DNA of 64,000 nt. Source: Pseudomonas laurylsulfatiphila (GTDB taxonomy: Bacteria; Pseudomonadota; Gammaproteobacteria; Pseudomonadales; Pseudomonadaceae). How positions within the stretch are numbered: position 1 is the first letter of the stretch; the number at the start of each line of letters is the position of its first letter. The notes under the pieces are model-generated. The model was given only the letters and a program-made list of their open reading frames with translations, was not told where the DNA came from and searched no databases. Shown here in pieces: positions 43,617 to 52,053 of the stretch. The stretch is taken from the NCBI RefSeq assembly GCF_002934665.1, contig NZ_NIRS01000009.1, forward strand, positions 186,001 to 250,000, read 5' to 3'. The position numbers and the translations under genes were made by a program.

Positions 43617-43627
43617 GACCGATTACC

Positions 43628-43726
43628 TGTAGGAGCGAGCCTGCTCGCGATGGGCGTCAACGATTACGCGGGCATTCTGAATAAACGCGTGTCTTTGAGT
43701 TTTTCGCGAGCAAGCTCGCTCCTACA
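43628..43726. repeat. REP pair, TAGGAGCGAGC type
   Basis: Inverted TGTAGGAGCGAGCCTGCTCG and CGAGCAAGCTCGCTCCTACA arms about 50 bases apart, between convergent genes. Confidence 0.85.
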
Positions 43727-43743
43727 GAGTCTTGCGACGTTTC

Positions 43744-44001
43744 TCATAGTTCGATCTTGTGGTGCAGTTCACTGTGCGGGCGCAACGCCCGGGCATAGCA
43801 GAACAGAAACAGATTGCGCACCAGTTCCTTGAGCACCACCGGCTCGCTTGAGCTCAGGCCGCTGACGTCCAGGTCGCCCTGGTCCTGCAGCTCGTTCAAG
43901 GCTTCCTCTTCCAGCACGGCACAGACCTCCCCGGTTTCCCGATGCAGGATCCTGAGGTATGGGTGTGGGCGGTCCAGCCAGGCATCGATCAAATAAGTCA
44001 T
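43744..44001 (-). CDS. Small protein, PA4570-like, behind a Fur-like box
   Basis: From the ATG at 44001 (GGAG nine bases upstream) the product has 85 residues: MTYLIDAWLDRPHPYLRILHRETGEVCAVLEEEALNEL-type start and VLKELVRNLFLFCYARALRP near the end. Position next to fklB and ispB corresponds to PA4570 in P. aeruginosa. The longer start at 44016 is possible. There is no signal or membrane helix. A strong Fur-like palindrome 20-50 bp upstream predicts iron repression. Role unknown. Confidence 0.8.
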   Translation of the reverse strand: MTYLIDAWLDRPHPYLRILHRETGEVCAVLEEEALNELQDQGDLDVSGLSSSEPVVLKELVRNLFLFCYARALRPHSELHHKIEL

Positions 44002-44023
44002 GGTTCTCATCTCCACTTAAGGT

Positions 44024-44050
44024 TTGATGAGAATAATTCTTATTCATCAA
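44024..44050. promoter_or_regulatory. Fur-box-like palindrome
   Basis: TTGATGA (44024-44030) and TCATCAA (44044-44050) are exact inverted repeats; inside them GAATAA and TTATTC (44031-44036, 44040-44045) are also exact. The AT-rich GAGAATAATTCTTATTC core resembles the GATAAT-type hexamers bound by the iron repressor Fur. It sits just upstream of the 85-residue gene. Confidence 0.7.
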
Positions 44051-44202
44051 ATAGCAAGGGCCTATTGGCGGTTTGCGCTTTTTTCCGGGTAAAGATTGCG
44101 TCAGGTCAAAAGGACTGGCGTCTGGCTATTACGTGGATTTACCGGGTGAAGCGGGGGAGGGGGTTCCATCCCGCGCGGGGCGTGGGATGGAGGACAGCAG
44201 GA

Positions 44203-44544
44203 TCAGACTTTTCTGACGAACTCGGACTTGAGTTTCATCGGGCCGATGCCGTCAATCTTGCAGTCGATGTCGTGATCGCCATCGCACAGGCGGATGTTCT
44301 TGACCTTCGTACCGACCTTGACCACCAGGGAGGTACCCTTGACCTTGAGGTCCTTGATCACGGTGATGGTGTCGCCGTCCTGCAGGACATTGCCGACCGA
44401 ATCCTTTTTCACTGAGTCATCGGACGCCGCTTCGGCTTCACCGCTGGCGGACCATTCGTGGGCGCACTCGGGGCAGATCAGTTGGGTGCCGTCTTCGTAG
44501 GTGTATTCGGAATTGCATTTTGGGCAGGGTGGCAGCGTGCTCAC
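44203..44544 (-). CDS. yjdM: YjdM/PhnA-family zinc-ribbon protein
   Basis: The 113-residue protein has an N-terminal zinc ribbon (PPCPKCNSEYTYEDG and LICPECAHEW) and a C-terminal SH3-like KOW domain (DGDTITVIKDLKVKGTS, then LCDGDHDIDCKIDGIGPMKLKSEFVRK). This is YjdM, once misnamed PhnA; a role in phosphonate use is not established. Start is ATG at 44544. The region from 44051 to 44202 before its stop contains a weak stem CCATCCC/GGGATGG without a T run. Confidence 0.92.
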   Translation of the reverse strand: MSTLPPCPKCNSEYTYEDGTQLICPECAHEWSASGEAEAASDDSVKKDSVGNVLQDGDTITVIKDLKVKGTSLVVKVGTKVKNIRLCDGDHDIDCKIDGIGPMKLKSEFVRKV

Positions 44545-44614
44545 TAAGGCTCCTTGGATTCAGGATCGCTAAAAAGCGCACATTATATAGGGTTTTAGAG
44601 CCGGAAGGTGGGAC

Positions 44615-44700
44615 TGTAGGAGCCGGCTTGCTGGCGATGCATGCAACCCGGTGTGTCAGGAACACCGTGGTGATGCAATCGCCAGCAAGCCGGCTCCTAC
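44615..44700. repeat. REP pair, TAGGAGCCGGC type
   Basis: Inverted TGTAGGAGCCGGCTTGCTGG and CCAGCAAGCCGGCTCCTAC arms, between yjdM and ispB. Confidence 0.85.
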
Positions 44701-44705
44701 GGGGG

Positions 44706-45674
44706 TCAGTGCGTGCGGGCTACCGCGAACTCACTCAGTTCAACCAGCGCATCGCGGTATTCGCTGGCGGGCAGCGCTTCGAGGCACTTGATCGCGCGGG
44801 CCACATAATCGCGGGCCAGTTGTGCGGTGTACTCCAGCGAACCCGAAGCTTCCACGGCTTCGCGGATGCTTTCCAGATCTTCGATTCCGCCTTTTTGGAT
44901 CGCCTTGCGCACAAGGGCGGCCTGTTCCGGCGTACCTTCGCGCATGGTGTAGATCAGCGGCAGAGTCGGCTTGCCTTCGGCCAGATCGTCACCGACGTTC
45001 TTGCCCAGGGTCTCGGCGTCGCCTTTGTAGTCAAGCAGGTCGTCGACCAACTGGAAGGCCACCCCCAGGTGATCACCGAATGTACGCAGGGCTTCGGCCT
45101 GTTCCGGCGTGGCTTCGCACAGGGCGGCGGCACTGTGGGTCGAGGCTTCGAAGAGCATCGCGGTCTTGCCGCGGATGACTTCCATGTAGGTTTCTTCGGT
45201 GGTGCTGGCGTCACGCACCTTCGACAGCTGCAACACTTCGCCTTCGGCGATGATGCGCGTGGCTTGCGAAAGGATCTTCATCACTGGCATGGAACCCAGC
45301 TCGACCATCATTTCGAAGGAGCGCGAATACAGGAAATCACCGACCAGCACGCTTGGCGCGTTGCCCCACATGGCGTTGGCGGTCGAGCGGCCACGGCGCA
45401 TGCCGGACATGTCGACCACGTCGTCATGCAGCAGGGTGGCGGTGTGCAGGAACTCGATGGTGGCGGCCAGCAGGCGCAGTTCGTCGCCTTCACGGCCCAG
45501 GGCCTTGCCACATAGCAGCACTAATAAGGGACGCAGGCGTTTACCGCCGGCCGAGGTGATGTAATCGCCGATTTTCGATACAAGCGGCACCCGCGAAGTC
45601 AGCTGCTTCTTGATGATGCCGTCGACGGCGCTAAAATCGTCCGCCACCGCGCGGTAGAAAGCTTGGGGTTGCAT
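44706..45674 (-). CDS. ispB: Octaprenyl diphosphate synthase
   Basis: The 322-residue prenyltransferase has both aspartate-rich motifs: LLHDDVVDMSGMRRG near residue 80 (first) and VDDLLDYKGDAETLGK near 211 (second), plus GGKRLRPLLVLL near 43. It elongates farnesyl diphosphate to the ubiquinone side chain. The start is ATG at 45674. It is divergent from rplU, as in many gamma-proteobacteria. The residues before the first motif fit long-chain products, but the exact chain length cannot be read from the sequence. Confidence 0.94.
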   Translation of the reverse strand: MQPQAFYRAVADDFSAVDGIIKKQLTSRVPLVSKIGDYITSAGGKRLRPLLVLLCGKALGREGDELRLLAATIEFLHTATLLHDDVVDMSGMRRGRSTANAMWGNAPSVLVGDFLYSRSFEMMVELGSMPVMKILSQATRIIAEGEVLQLSKVRDASTTEETYMEVIRGKTAMLFEASTHSAAALCEATPEQAEALRTFGDHLGVAFQLVDDLLDYKGDAETLGKNVGDDLAEGKPTLPLIYTMREGTPEQAALVRKAIQKGGIEDLESIREAVEASGSLEYTAQLARDYVARAIKCLEALPASEYRDALVELSEFAVARTH

Positions 45675-45753
45675 CAGCGACAGTCGCTCCAGAAGGGTTG
45701 CGCGGCATGCTAGGACCCACGCCAGCAGGTGTCAAGGCGCGATGGACGGCCCC

Positions 45754-45782
45754 TTGCAAGGCTGGCGTGGCTTGCGTACAAT
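45754..45782 (+). promoter_or_regulatory. Sigma-70 promoter of rplU-rpmA
   Basis: TTGCAA and TACAAT separated by 17 bases, about 130 bp before the rplU start, a strong match as expected for ribosomal-protein genes. Confidence 0.75.
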
Positions 45783-45914
45783 CGCGCACCCTGAACTTCC
45801 TGGGCAGCACCTGCCTTACGCAATTGCAAGCGGGCCTTCCAGCCCCATGCAGCCATGCCAGCCAATACCTCTTCTTATAAAGAGCTGGGTGAGCAGGATT
45901 ATCGGAGAAATACC

Positions 45915-46229
45915 ATGTCTTATGCAGTAATCGTTACTGGCGGCAAGCAGTACAAAGTCGCCCCAGGTGAATACCTGAAGATCGAAAAACTGGAAATCGC
46001 TACCGGCGAATCCGTTACCTTTGATCGCGTTCTGTTGGTTGCCAACGGTGACGACGTGAATATCGGCGCTCCAGTTGTTGCTGGCGCTACCGTTGTGGCT
46101 GAAGTGATCTCCCAAGGTCGTCACGATAAAGTCCGCATCATCAAGTTCCGTCGCCGTAAGCACCACATGAAGCGTATGGGCCACCGCCAGTGGTACACCG
46201 AGATCAAAATCACCGGTATTCAGGCTTAA
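45915..46229 (+). CDS. rplU: 50S ribosomal protein L21
   Basis: The 104-residue protein begins MSYAVIVTGGKQYKVAPGEYLKIEKL and ends with the basic KFRRRKHHMKRMGHRQWYTEIKITGI tail diagnostic for L21. ATG at 45915 follows TCGGAGAAA. It forms an operon with rpmA, 35 bp downstream. Confidence 0.99.
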   Translation: MSYAVIVTGGKQYKVAPGEYLKIEKLEIATGESVTFDRVLLVANGDDVNIGAPVVAGATVVAEVISQGRHDKVRIIKFRRRKHHMKRMGHRQWYTEIKITGIQA

Positions 46230-46264
46230 TTTCAGCCTAATTCCTCACTAGGAGAATTGAACTC

Positions 46265-46522
46265 ATGGCACACAAAAAAGCTGGTGGTAGTACCCGTAAC
46301 GGTCGCGACTCAGAAGCCAAACGCCTTGGCGTGAAGATGTATGGCGGCCAGGCTATCAAAGCAGGCAACATCATCGTGCGTCAGCGCGGTACCCAATTCC
46401 ACGCTGGCTACGGCGTTGGCATGGGTAAAGATCACACCCTCTTCGCTAAAGTCGAAGGCGTGATCAAGTTCGAAGTAAAAGGCGCCTTCGGTCGTCGTTA
46501 CGTGAGCGTAGTCGCAGCTTAA
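46265..46522 (+). CDS. rpmA: 50S ribosomal protein L27
   Basis: The 85-residue protein starts MAHKKAGGSTRNGRDSEAKRLGVK, the L27 N-terminus that reaches the peptidyl-transferase centre, and includes QRGTQFHAGYGVGMGKDHTLFA. A GGAG ribosome site precedes ATG at 46265. It is followed by a terminator. Confidence 0.99.
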   Translation: MAHKKAGGSTRNGRDSEAKRLGVKMYGGQAIKAGNIIVRQRGTQFHAGYGVGMGKDHTLFAKVEGVIKFEVKGAFGRRYVSVVAA

Positions 46523-46540
46523 TTGCGCGATCGCTGGAAA

Positions 46541-46566
46541 AGCCCTGTCTCGCGACGGGGCTTTTT
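46541..46566 (+). terminator. rplU-rpmA terminator
   Basis: AGCCCTGTC/GACGGGGCT stem with a four-base loop and five T, 19 bp after the rpmA stop. Confidence 0.9.
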
Positions 46567-46717
46567 CGTTTGTGGGGTGAGTCTCTTGCAAAGCTGTTTG
46601 TATGGGCTGTCGGCGTACGATGTAGGTGTCGTGGTTTGGGGTCGCTGCGCTCATTTTTGCAAGAGTCTTATGTCTTGATTGTTTTTCGGCTCGTCCGTAT
46701 GGCGAGAGGCGTTTGTT

Positions 46718-47941
46718 ATGAAGTTTGTTGATGAAGTATCGATTCGAGTAAAGGCTGGTGATGGCGGCAATGGCGCCATGAGTTTCCGTCGGGAAAAATT
46801 CATCGAAAACGGTGGTCCGAACGGTGGTGATGGTGGTGATGGCGGTTCCATCTACATGATGGCCGACGAAAACCTCAATACCCTGGTGGACTACCGTTAC
46901 ACTCGGCACTTCGATGCCGAGCGTGGCTCCAACGGCGGCAGCACCGACTGCACCGGCAAGAAGGGTGAAGACCTGATCCTGCGCGTTCCGGTCGGCACCA
47001 CGGTGATCGACTCCGCAACTCAGGAAGTCATTGGCGACCTGACCAAGGCCGGTCAGAAATTGATGGTGGTGCAGGGCGGCTGGCACGGTCTGGGCAACAC
47101 CCGTTTCAAGTCCAGTACCAACCGTGCGCCGCGCCAGACCACTCCGGGCAAGCCGGGTGAGCAGCGCGACCTGAAGCTGGAAATGAAAGTACTGGCTGAT
47201 GTCGGTCTGCTGGGTTTGCCGAACGCCGGTAAAAGTACCTTTATCCGCTCGGTTTCGGCTGCCAAGCCGAAAGTTGCCGACTACCCGTTCACCACGCTGG
47301 TGCCGAACCTGGGTGTGGTCAGCGTCGATCGCTGGAAGAGCTTCGTCATTGCCGATATTCCGGGTTTGATCGAAGGCGCTTCCGAAGGTGCTGGTCTGGG
47401 CATTCGCTTCCTCAAGCACTTGGCGCGTACGCGTCTGTTGCTGCACCTCGTGGACATGGCGCCGCTGGATGATGCCAGCGCACCGGATGCGGCTGAAGTG
47501 ATCGTCAACGAGCTGATCAAGTTCAGCCCGTCCCTGGCGGAGCGTGATCGCTGGCTGGTCCTGAACAAGTGTGACCAGATCCTTGATGAAGAGCACGATG
47601 CTCGTGTCAAGGAAATCGTTGATCGCCTTGAGTGGACTGGTCCGGTTTACGTGATCTCGGCCATCTCCAAGCTCGGTACCGAGCGTCTGTGCCACGACAT
47701 CATGCGTTACATGGAAGATCGTGCTGATCGCCTGGCCAATGACCCGGCCTACAAGGAAGAGCTGGCCGATCTCGATCAGCGCATCGAAGACGAGGCCCGC
47801 GCGCAACTGCAGGCGCTGGATGACAAGCGTGCGCTGCGTCGCAGTGGCGTGAAGTCGGTCCACGACATTGGCGACGATGATTGGGACGAAGAAGATGTGG
47901 ATGACGAAGACGGTCCGGAAATCATTTACGTGCGTGACTGA
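46718..47941 (+). CDS. obgE: Obg-family GTPase ObgE/CgtA
   Basis: The 407-residue protein begins with the glycine-rich Obg fold (FVDEVSIRVKAGDGGNGAMSFRREK, NGGDGGDGGS), then the GTPase domain with GLPNAGKST near residue 166, DIPGLIEGA and NKCD, and an acidic C-terminal tail (DDDWDEEDVDDEDG). ObgE acts in 50S assembly, chromosome segregation and stress. The ATG at 46718 is chosen; the extension to 46679 has no Obg character. It follows the ribosomal operon, as in most bacteria, but behind a terminator. Confidence 0.97.
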   Translation: MKFVDEVSIRVKAGDGGNGAMSFRREKFIENGGPNGGDGGDGGSIYMMADENLNTLVDYRYTRHFDAERGSNGGSTDCTGKKGEDLILRVPVGTTVIDSATQEVIGDLTKAGQKLMVVQGGWHGLGNTRFKSSTNRAPRQTTPGKPGEQRDLKLEMKVLADVGLLGLPNAGKSTFIRSVSAAKPKVADYPFTTLVPNLGVVSVDRWKSFVIADIPGLIEGASEGAGLGIRFLKHLARTRLLLHLVDMAPLDDASAPDAAEVIVNELIKFSPSLAERDRWLVLNKCDQILDEEHDARVKEIVDRLEWTGPVYVISAISKLGTERLCHDIMRYMEDRADRLANDPAYKEELADLDQRIEDEARAQLQALDDKRALRRSGVKSVHDIGDDDWDEEDVDDEDGPEIIYVRD

Positions 47942-47961
47942 TTCGTTGCGATAAACTTAAG

Positions 47962-47985
47962 CGCCGCTCAATCGAGCGGCGTTTT
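47962..47985 (+). terminator. obgE terminator
   Basis: CGCCGCTC/GAGCGGCG stem with AATC loop and four T, 20 bp after the stop. Confidence 0.85.
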
Positions 47986-48074
47986 AGTATCTGTAAATCG
48001 TTGGTCGCGAATAGCCACGAATAACGTCACGGGCAGTGCCAGGTCGCGCTGTCCTCAAGCTAAGGTTGAAGATG

Positions 48075-49193
48075 ATGCGGAGCAAGGTGACAGGTGCGCA
48101 GCGTTGGGTCGTGAAGATCGGCAGCGCTTTGCTGACGGCGGACGGCAAGGGCCTGGATCGCGCGGCAATGGGTGTCTGGGTTGAGCAGATGGTGGCCTTG
48201 CATGAGGCGGGTGTCGAGCTGGTGCTGGTGTCCTCCGGGGCGGTGGCGGCCGGTATGAGCCGCTTGGGCTGGACTTCGCGACCCAGTGCGATGCACGAGC
48301 TTCAGGCCGCTGCTGCAATCGGCCAGATGGGGCTGGTGCAGGCCTGGGAATCGAGCTTTGCCGAGCACGGCCGGCATACCGCGCAGATTCTCCTGACCCA
48401 CGACGACCTGTCCGACCGCAAGCGCTACCTGAACGCCCGCAGTACCTTGCGCGCATTGGTCGAGCTCAAGGTCATTCCGGTCATCAACGAGAATGACACC
48501 GTGGTCACCGACGAAATCCGTTTCGGCGACAACGACACCCTGGCGGCGCTGGTGGCGAACCTGGTCGAGGCGGACTTGCTGGTGATCCTGACGGATCGTG
48601 ATGGCATGTTCGACGCCGATCCGCGCAACAATCCGGATGCCCAGCTGATTTACGAGGCGCGTGCCGATGATCCGGCGCTCGATGCGGTGGCAGGTGGTAC
48701 GGGCGGAGCGCTGGGACGTGGCGGCATGCAGACCAAGCTGCGCGCTGCGCGTCTGGCGGCCCGTTCCGGTGCTCACACCATCATCGTCGGTGGGCGGCTT
48801 GAGCGTGTGCTGGATCGTCTCAAGGCGGGTGAGCGCATCGGCACCCTGCTGTCGCCGGAGCGCGGCATGCTGGCGGCACGCAAGCAGTGGCTGGCCGGTC
48901 ATCTGCAAACCCGTGGCACCCTGGTGCTGGATGCCGGCGCGGTGACCGCGTTGTCCCAGGGCAACAAGAGCTTGCTGCCGGTCGGGGTCAAATTGGTCCA
49001 GGGTAGCTTTCGTCGCGGCGAGATGGTGGTCTGCGTGGCGCCGGACGGTCGTGAGATCGCTCGCGGCCTGGCCAACTACAGTGCGCTGGAAGCGCAAAAA
49101 ATCATCGGTCAGTCGTCCGAGGCGATTGTCGGTCTGCTGGGTTACATGGCGGAGCCGGAACTGGTTCACCGCGATAACCTGATCCTGGTCTGA
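48075..49193 (+). CDS. proB: Glutamate 5-kinase
   Basis: The 372-residue protein has an amino-acid kinase domain (VVKIGSALLTADGKG near residue 10, LVLVSSGAVAAG, INENDTVVTDE, FGDNDTLAALVA, GTGGALGRGGMQTKL near 213) and a C-terminal PUA domain (from about 278; GTLVLDAGAV, GEMVVCVAPDG). It phosphorylates glutamate in the first step of proline synthesis and is subject to proline feedback in the family. The second of two adjacent ATG codons is preferred because it gives the length known for Pseudomonas. It is followed by creA-like gene 12 bp later. Confidence 0.97.
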   Translation: MRSKVTGAQRWVVKIGSALLTADGKGLDRAAMGVWVEQMVALHEAGVELVLVSSGAVAAGMSRLGWTSRPSAMHELQAAAAIGQMGLVQAWESSFAEHGRHTAQILLTHDDLSDRKRYLNARSTLRALVELKVIPVINENDTVVTDEIRFGDNDTLAALVANLVEADLLVILTDRDGMFDADPRNNPDAQLIYEARADDPALDAVAGGTGGALGRGGMQTKLRAARLAARSGAHTIIVGGRLERVLDRLKAGERIGTLLSPERGMLAARKQWLAGHLQTRGTLVLDAGAVTALSQGNKSLLPVGVKLVQGSFRRGEMVVCVAPDGREIARGLANYSALEAQKIIGQSSEAIVGLLGYMAEPELVHRDNLILV

Positions 49194-49205
49194 AGGAATA
49201 CCTGA

Positions 49206-49670
49206 ATGCGCGTGGCAAAAGGATTGTTGGGATTGCTGTTGGCGATGCCGCTGCTGGTTTCGGCCGAGGAAATCGGTCAGGTGTCGACAGTGTTCAAGTT
49301 CGTCGGGCCAAATGATCGGATCGTGGTCGAGGCTTTTGATGATCCCAAGGTCGAGGGTGTGACCTGCTACCTGTCGCGCGCCAAGACGGGCGGGGTCAAG
49401 GGTGGTCTTGGATTGGCCGAGGATCGTGCCGAGGCGTCCATCGCTTGCCGGCAGGTCGGGCCGATCAGCTTCAAGGGTGAGCTCAAGGATGGCGACGAGG
49501 TATTCAAGGAGCGCACGTCCCTGGTGTTCAAGACCATGCAGGTGGTGCGCTTCCTCGACAAGAAGCGCAATACGCTGGTGTACCTGGTGTACAGCGATCG
49601 CTTGATCGAGGGCAGTCCGCAGAATGCGGTGACGGCGATTCCGATCTTGCCGTGGGCGCACGCCCAATAA
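49206..49670 (+). CDS. creA: CreA-family periplasmic protein
   Basis: The 154-residue protein has a signal peptide (MRVAKGLLGLLLAMPLLVSA, cleaved before EEIG). The mature part has FVGPNDRIVVEAFDDPKVEGVTCYLSRAKTGG and ACRQVGPI, with the two conserved CreA cysteines, and KERTSLVFKTMQVVRFLD. Function unknown despite the cre name. It starts 12 bp after proB and is probably co-transcribed with it. A REP pair follows. Confidence 0.92.
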   Translation: MRVAKGLLGLLLAMPLLVSAEEIGQVSTVFKFVGPNDRIVVEAFDDPKVEGVTCYLSRAKTGGVKGGLGLAEDRAEASIACRQVGPISFKGELKDGDEVFKERTSLVFKTMQVVRFLDKKRNTLVYLVYSDRLIEGSPQNAVTAIPILPWAHAQ

Positions 49671-49687
49671 TCAGGCGCAAATCCAGG

Positions 49688-49776
49688 TGTGGGAGCGAGC
49701 CTGCTCGCGAAGGCGGTGTGACAGTCGGTGATGATGCTGAATGTGATGGCCTCTTCGCGAGCGGGCTCGCTCCCAC
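49688..49776. repeat. REP pair, GGGAGCGAGC type
   Basis: Inverted TGTGGGAGCGAGCCTGCTCG and CGAGCGGGCTCGCTCCCACA arms, with one base change between arms, in the gap between creA and the rpsT terminator. Confidence 0.88.
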
Positions 49777-49812
49777 AGTTTTTTGTGGTGGGTGCATCAA
49801 ATCGCAGGCAAT

Positions 49813-49840
49813 AAAAAACCGACCCTGAGGTCGGTTTTTT
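49813..49840. terminator. rpsT terminator
   Basis: AACCGACC/GGTCGGTT stem with CTGA loop and A and T runs on its sides, 15 bp below the rpsT stop. It can also stop read-through from creA. Confidence 0.92.
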
Positions 49841-49854
49841 AATGAGCGTGTCGC

Positions 49855-50133
49855 TTAGGCAGCAGCGGCAACGTTCAGGGCCTTCACGTGGCCATTCAGG
49901 CGGCTCTTATGACGAGCGGCCTTGTTCTTGTGGATGATGCCTTTATCGGCCATGCGGTCGATAACTGGCACAGCCAGAACGTAAGCGGCTTGAGCTTTGG
50001 CAGCGTCTTTTGCGTCGATGGCCTTAACTACATTCTTGATGTAGGTACGAACCATGGAACGCAGGCTGGCGTTGTGGCTGCGACGCTTCTCAGCCTGTTT
50101 TGCACGTTTTTTGGCGGAAGGTGAGTTGGCCAC
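49855..50133 (-). CDS. rpsT: 30S ribosomal protein S20
   Basis: The 92-residue basic protein starts MANSPSAKKRAKQAEKRRSHNASLRSMVRTYIK and ends in an alanine-rich tail, as S20 does. ATG at 50133 follows GAGGAGC. Transcribed alone, divergently from murJ; this orientation next to murJ is usual in Pseudomonas and E. coli. Confidence 0.99.
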   Translation of the reverse strand: MANSPSAKKRAKQAEKRRSHNASLRSMVRTYIKNVVKAIDAKDAAKAQAAYVLAVPVIDRMADKGIIHKNKAARHKSRLNGHVKALNVAAAA

Positions 50134-50385
50134 CGTCGAGCTCCTCGAAAGACTTTTTAGGAAATAGCAAACAAAATAGGCCGCGAATCATGCCGATGAG
50201 TTGAAGTCTTGTCAAGGGCGCTTGAAACGTTCCGCTAAGTGGTAGGCGTGGTGCGACGGGATATTTCTTTCCGGCGTGTGACCTGTAAACTCGCGAGCTT
50301 TGGCTCTGTGCTGTTGCGGCGCGGAGTATCGCACAAGTAGGCGCGTAGTTCGCCTGCTGTTTATCGACAGGCACAAACTCTTTCC

Positions 50386-51924
50386 ATGAATCTGCTCAAA
50401 TCGTTGGCCGCCGTCAGCTCTATCACGATGCTTTCCCGGATTCTGGGATTTGTCCGAGACACCCTCATCGCGCGCGCATTTGGCGCAGGAATGGCGACTG
50501 ACGCCTTCTTTATCGCCTTCAAATTGCCCAATCTGCTGCGGCGAATCTTTGCCGAAGGGGCGTTTTCCCAAGCGTTCGTGCCGATTCTTGCCGAATATAA
50601 AAGCCAGCAGGGTGAAGAGGCGACGCGTACCTTCATCGCCTACGTCTCGGGCCTGCTGACGCTGGTACTGGCGCTGGTCACGGCGTTGGGCATGATCGCC
50701 GCGCCGTGGGTCATCTGGGTCACCGCGCCGGGTTTCACCGACACGCCGGAAAAATTCGAACTGACCTCCAGCCTTTTGCGGGTGACCTTTCCCTACATCC
50801 TGCTGATTTCCCTGTCGTCGTTGGCTGGCGCGATCCTCAATACCTGGAACCGCTTTTCGGTGCCGGCCTTCGTGCCGACCCTGCTGAACGTCAGCATGAT
50901 CATCTTTTCGGTGTTTTTGACGCCGTACTTCGATCCGCCCGTCATGGCGCTCGGCTGGGCGGTACTGGTCGGCGGGCTGGCGCAGTTGCTCTATCAGCTA
51001 CCGCACCTGAAAAAGATCGGCATGCTCGTACTGCCGCGCCTGAACCTGCGTGACAGCGGTGTGTGGCGCGTCATGAAGCAAATGCTGCCGGCCATTCTCG
51101 GTGTCTCGGTGAGCCAGATTTCGTTGATCATCAACACGATCTTCGCGTCTTTCCTGGTGGCCGGTTCCGTGTCGTGGATGTATTACGCCGACCGTTTGAT
51201 GGAGCTGCCGTCCGGGGTGTTGGGCGTGGCGCTGGGGACAATCCTGCTGCCGACCCTGGCCAAGACTTACGCCAGCAAGGATCGCCACGAATACTCGCGC
51301 ATCCTCGATTGGGGCCTGCGTCTATGTTTCGTGCTGGTATTGCCTTGCGCCCTGGCGCTGGGGATTCTGGCCGAACCGCTGACGGTTTCCTTGTTCCAGT
51401 ATGGTCAGTTCGATGCCCATGATGCGGCCATGACTCAGCGTGCTTTGATCGCCTATTCCGTCGGGTTGCTCGGGATTATCGTGATTAAAGTGCTGGCCCC
51501 GGGCTTTTATGCGCAACAAAACATCCGAACACCGGTGAAGATCGCAATTTTCACGCTGATCGTCACTCAGTTGTTTAACCTGTTGCTGATTGGTCCTCTG
51601 GCTCACGCGGGCCTGGCGCTCGCCATCAGCGCCGGCGCCTGCCTCAATGCGGGGCTGCTCTTCTATCAGCTGCGTAAACAGCAGATGTACCAGCCGCAAC
51701 CGGGCTGGGCAAAGTTCGGCTTCAAGCTGGTGATTGCGGTGGCGGTGATGTCTGGCGTGTTGCTGGCAGGGATGCATTTCATGCCGGCCTGGGGTGAGGG
51801 GCAGATGCTTGAGCGTTTCCTGCGTCTGGGTGCTTTGGTAGTTGCCGGTGTGGTGGCCTATTTCGGCATGTTAGTGTTGATGGGCTTCCGTTTGCGCGAC
51901 TTCAATCGCAAGACGCTTGGCTGA
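50386..51924 (+). CDS. murJ: Lipid II flippase MurJ (MviN)
   Basis: The 512-residue inner-membrane protein has about 14 helices and the family motifs: SLAAVSSITMLSRILGFVRDTLIARAFGAG at the N-terminus, FKLPNLLRRIFAEGAFSQAFVP near residue 45, and FYAQQNIRTPVKIA near 375. It moves lipid II across the inner membrane for peptidoglycan synthesis. Start is ATG at 50386. It leads the murJ-ribF-ileS-lspA-fkpB-ispH series, in which the spacing becomes tighter downstream. Confidence 0.97.
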   Translation: MNLLKSLAAVSSITMLSRILGFVRDTLIARAFGAGMATDAFFIAFKLPNLLRRIFAEGAFSQAFVPILAEYKSQQGEEATRTFIAYVSGLLTLVLALVTALGMIAAPWVIWVTAPGFTDTPEKFELTSSLLRVTFPYILLISLSSLAGAILNTWNRFSVPAFVPTLLNVSMIIFSVFLTPYFDPPVMALGWAVLVGGLAQLLYQLPHLKKIGMLVLPRLNLRDSGVWRVMKQMLPAILGVSVSQISLIINTIFASFLVAGSVSWMYYADRLMELPSGVLGVALGTILLPTLAKTYASKDRHEYSRILDWGLRLCFVLVLPCALALGILAEPLTVSLFQYGQFDAHDAAMTQRALIAYSVGLLGIIVIKVLAPGFYAQQNIRTPVKIAIFTLIVTQLFNLLLIGPLAHAGLALAISAGACLNAGLLFYQLRKQQMYQPQPGWAKFGFKLVIAVAVMSGVLLAGMHFMPAWGEGQMLERFLRLGALVVAGVVAYFGMLVLMGFRLRDFNRKTLG

Positions 51925-52053
51925 GGTTCCGGCCTCGATAAACACGGGCGAGCCGGCGGTTTTGTCGGCTCGATCACTTTGGGTTACGGTGTTGCCTGTC
52001 GTCGGCCGCCGGGTGTGGTTATAATCGACCACTTTATGAGCAAGAAGCGCGTT

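Noticed and set aside
44166..44190. CCATCCC/GGGATGG hairpin as yjdM terminator
   Set aside because: The stem has a long loop and no T run on the minus strand, so a terminator call is not supported.
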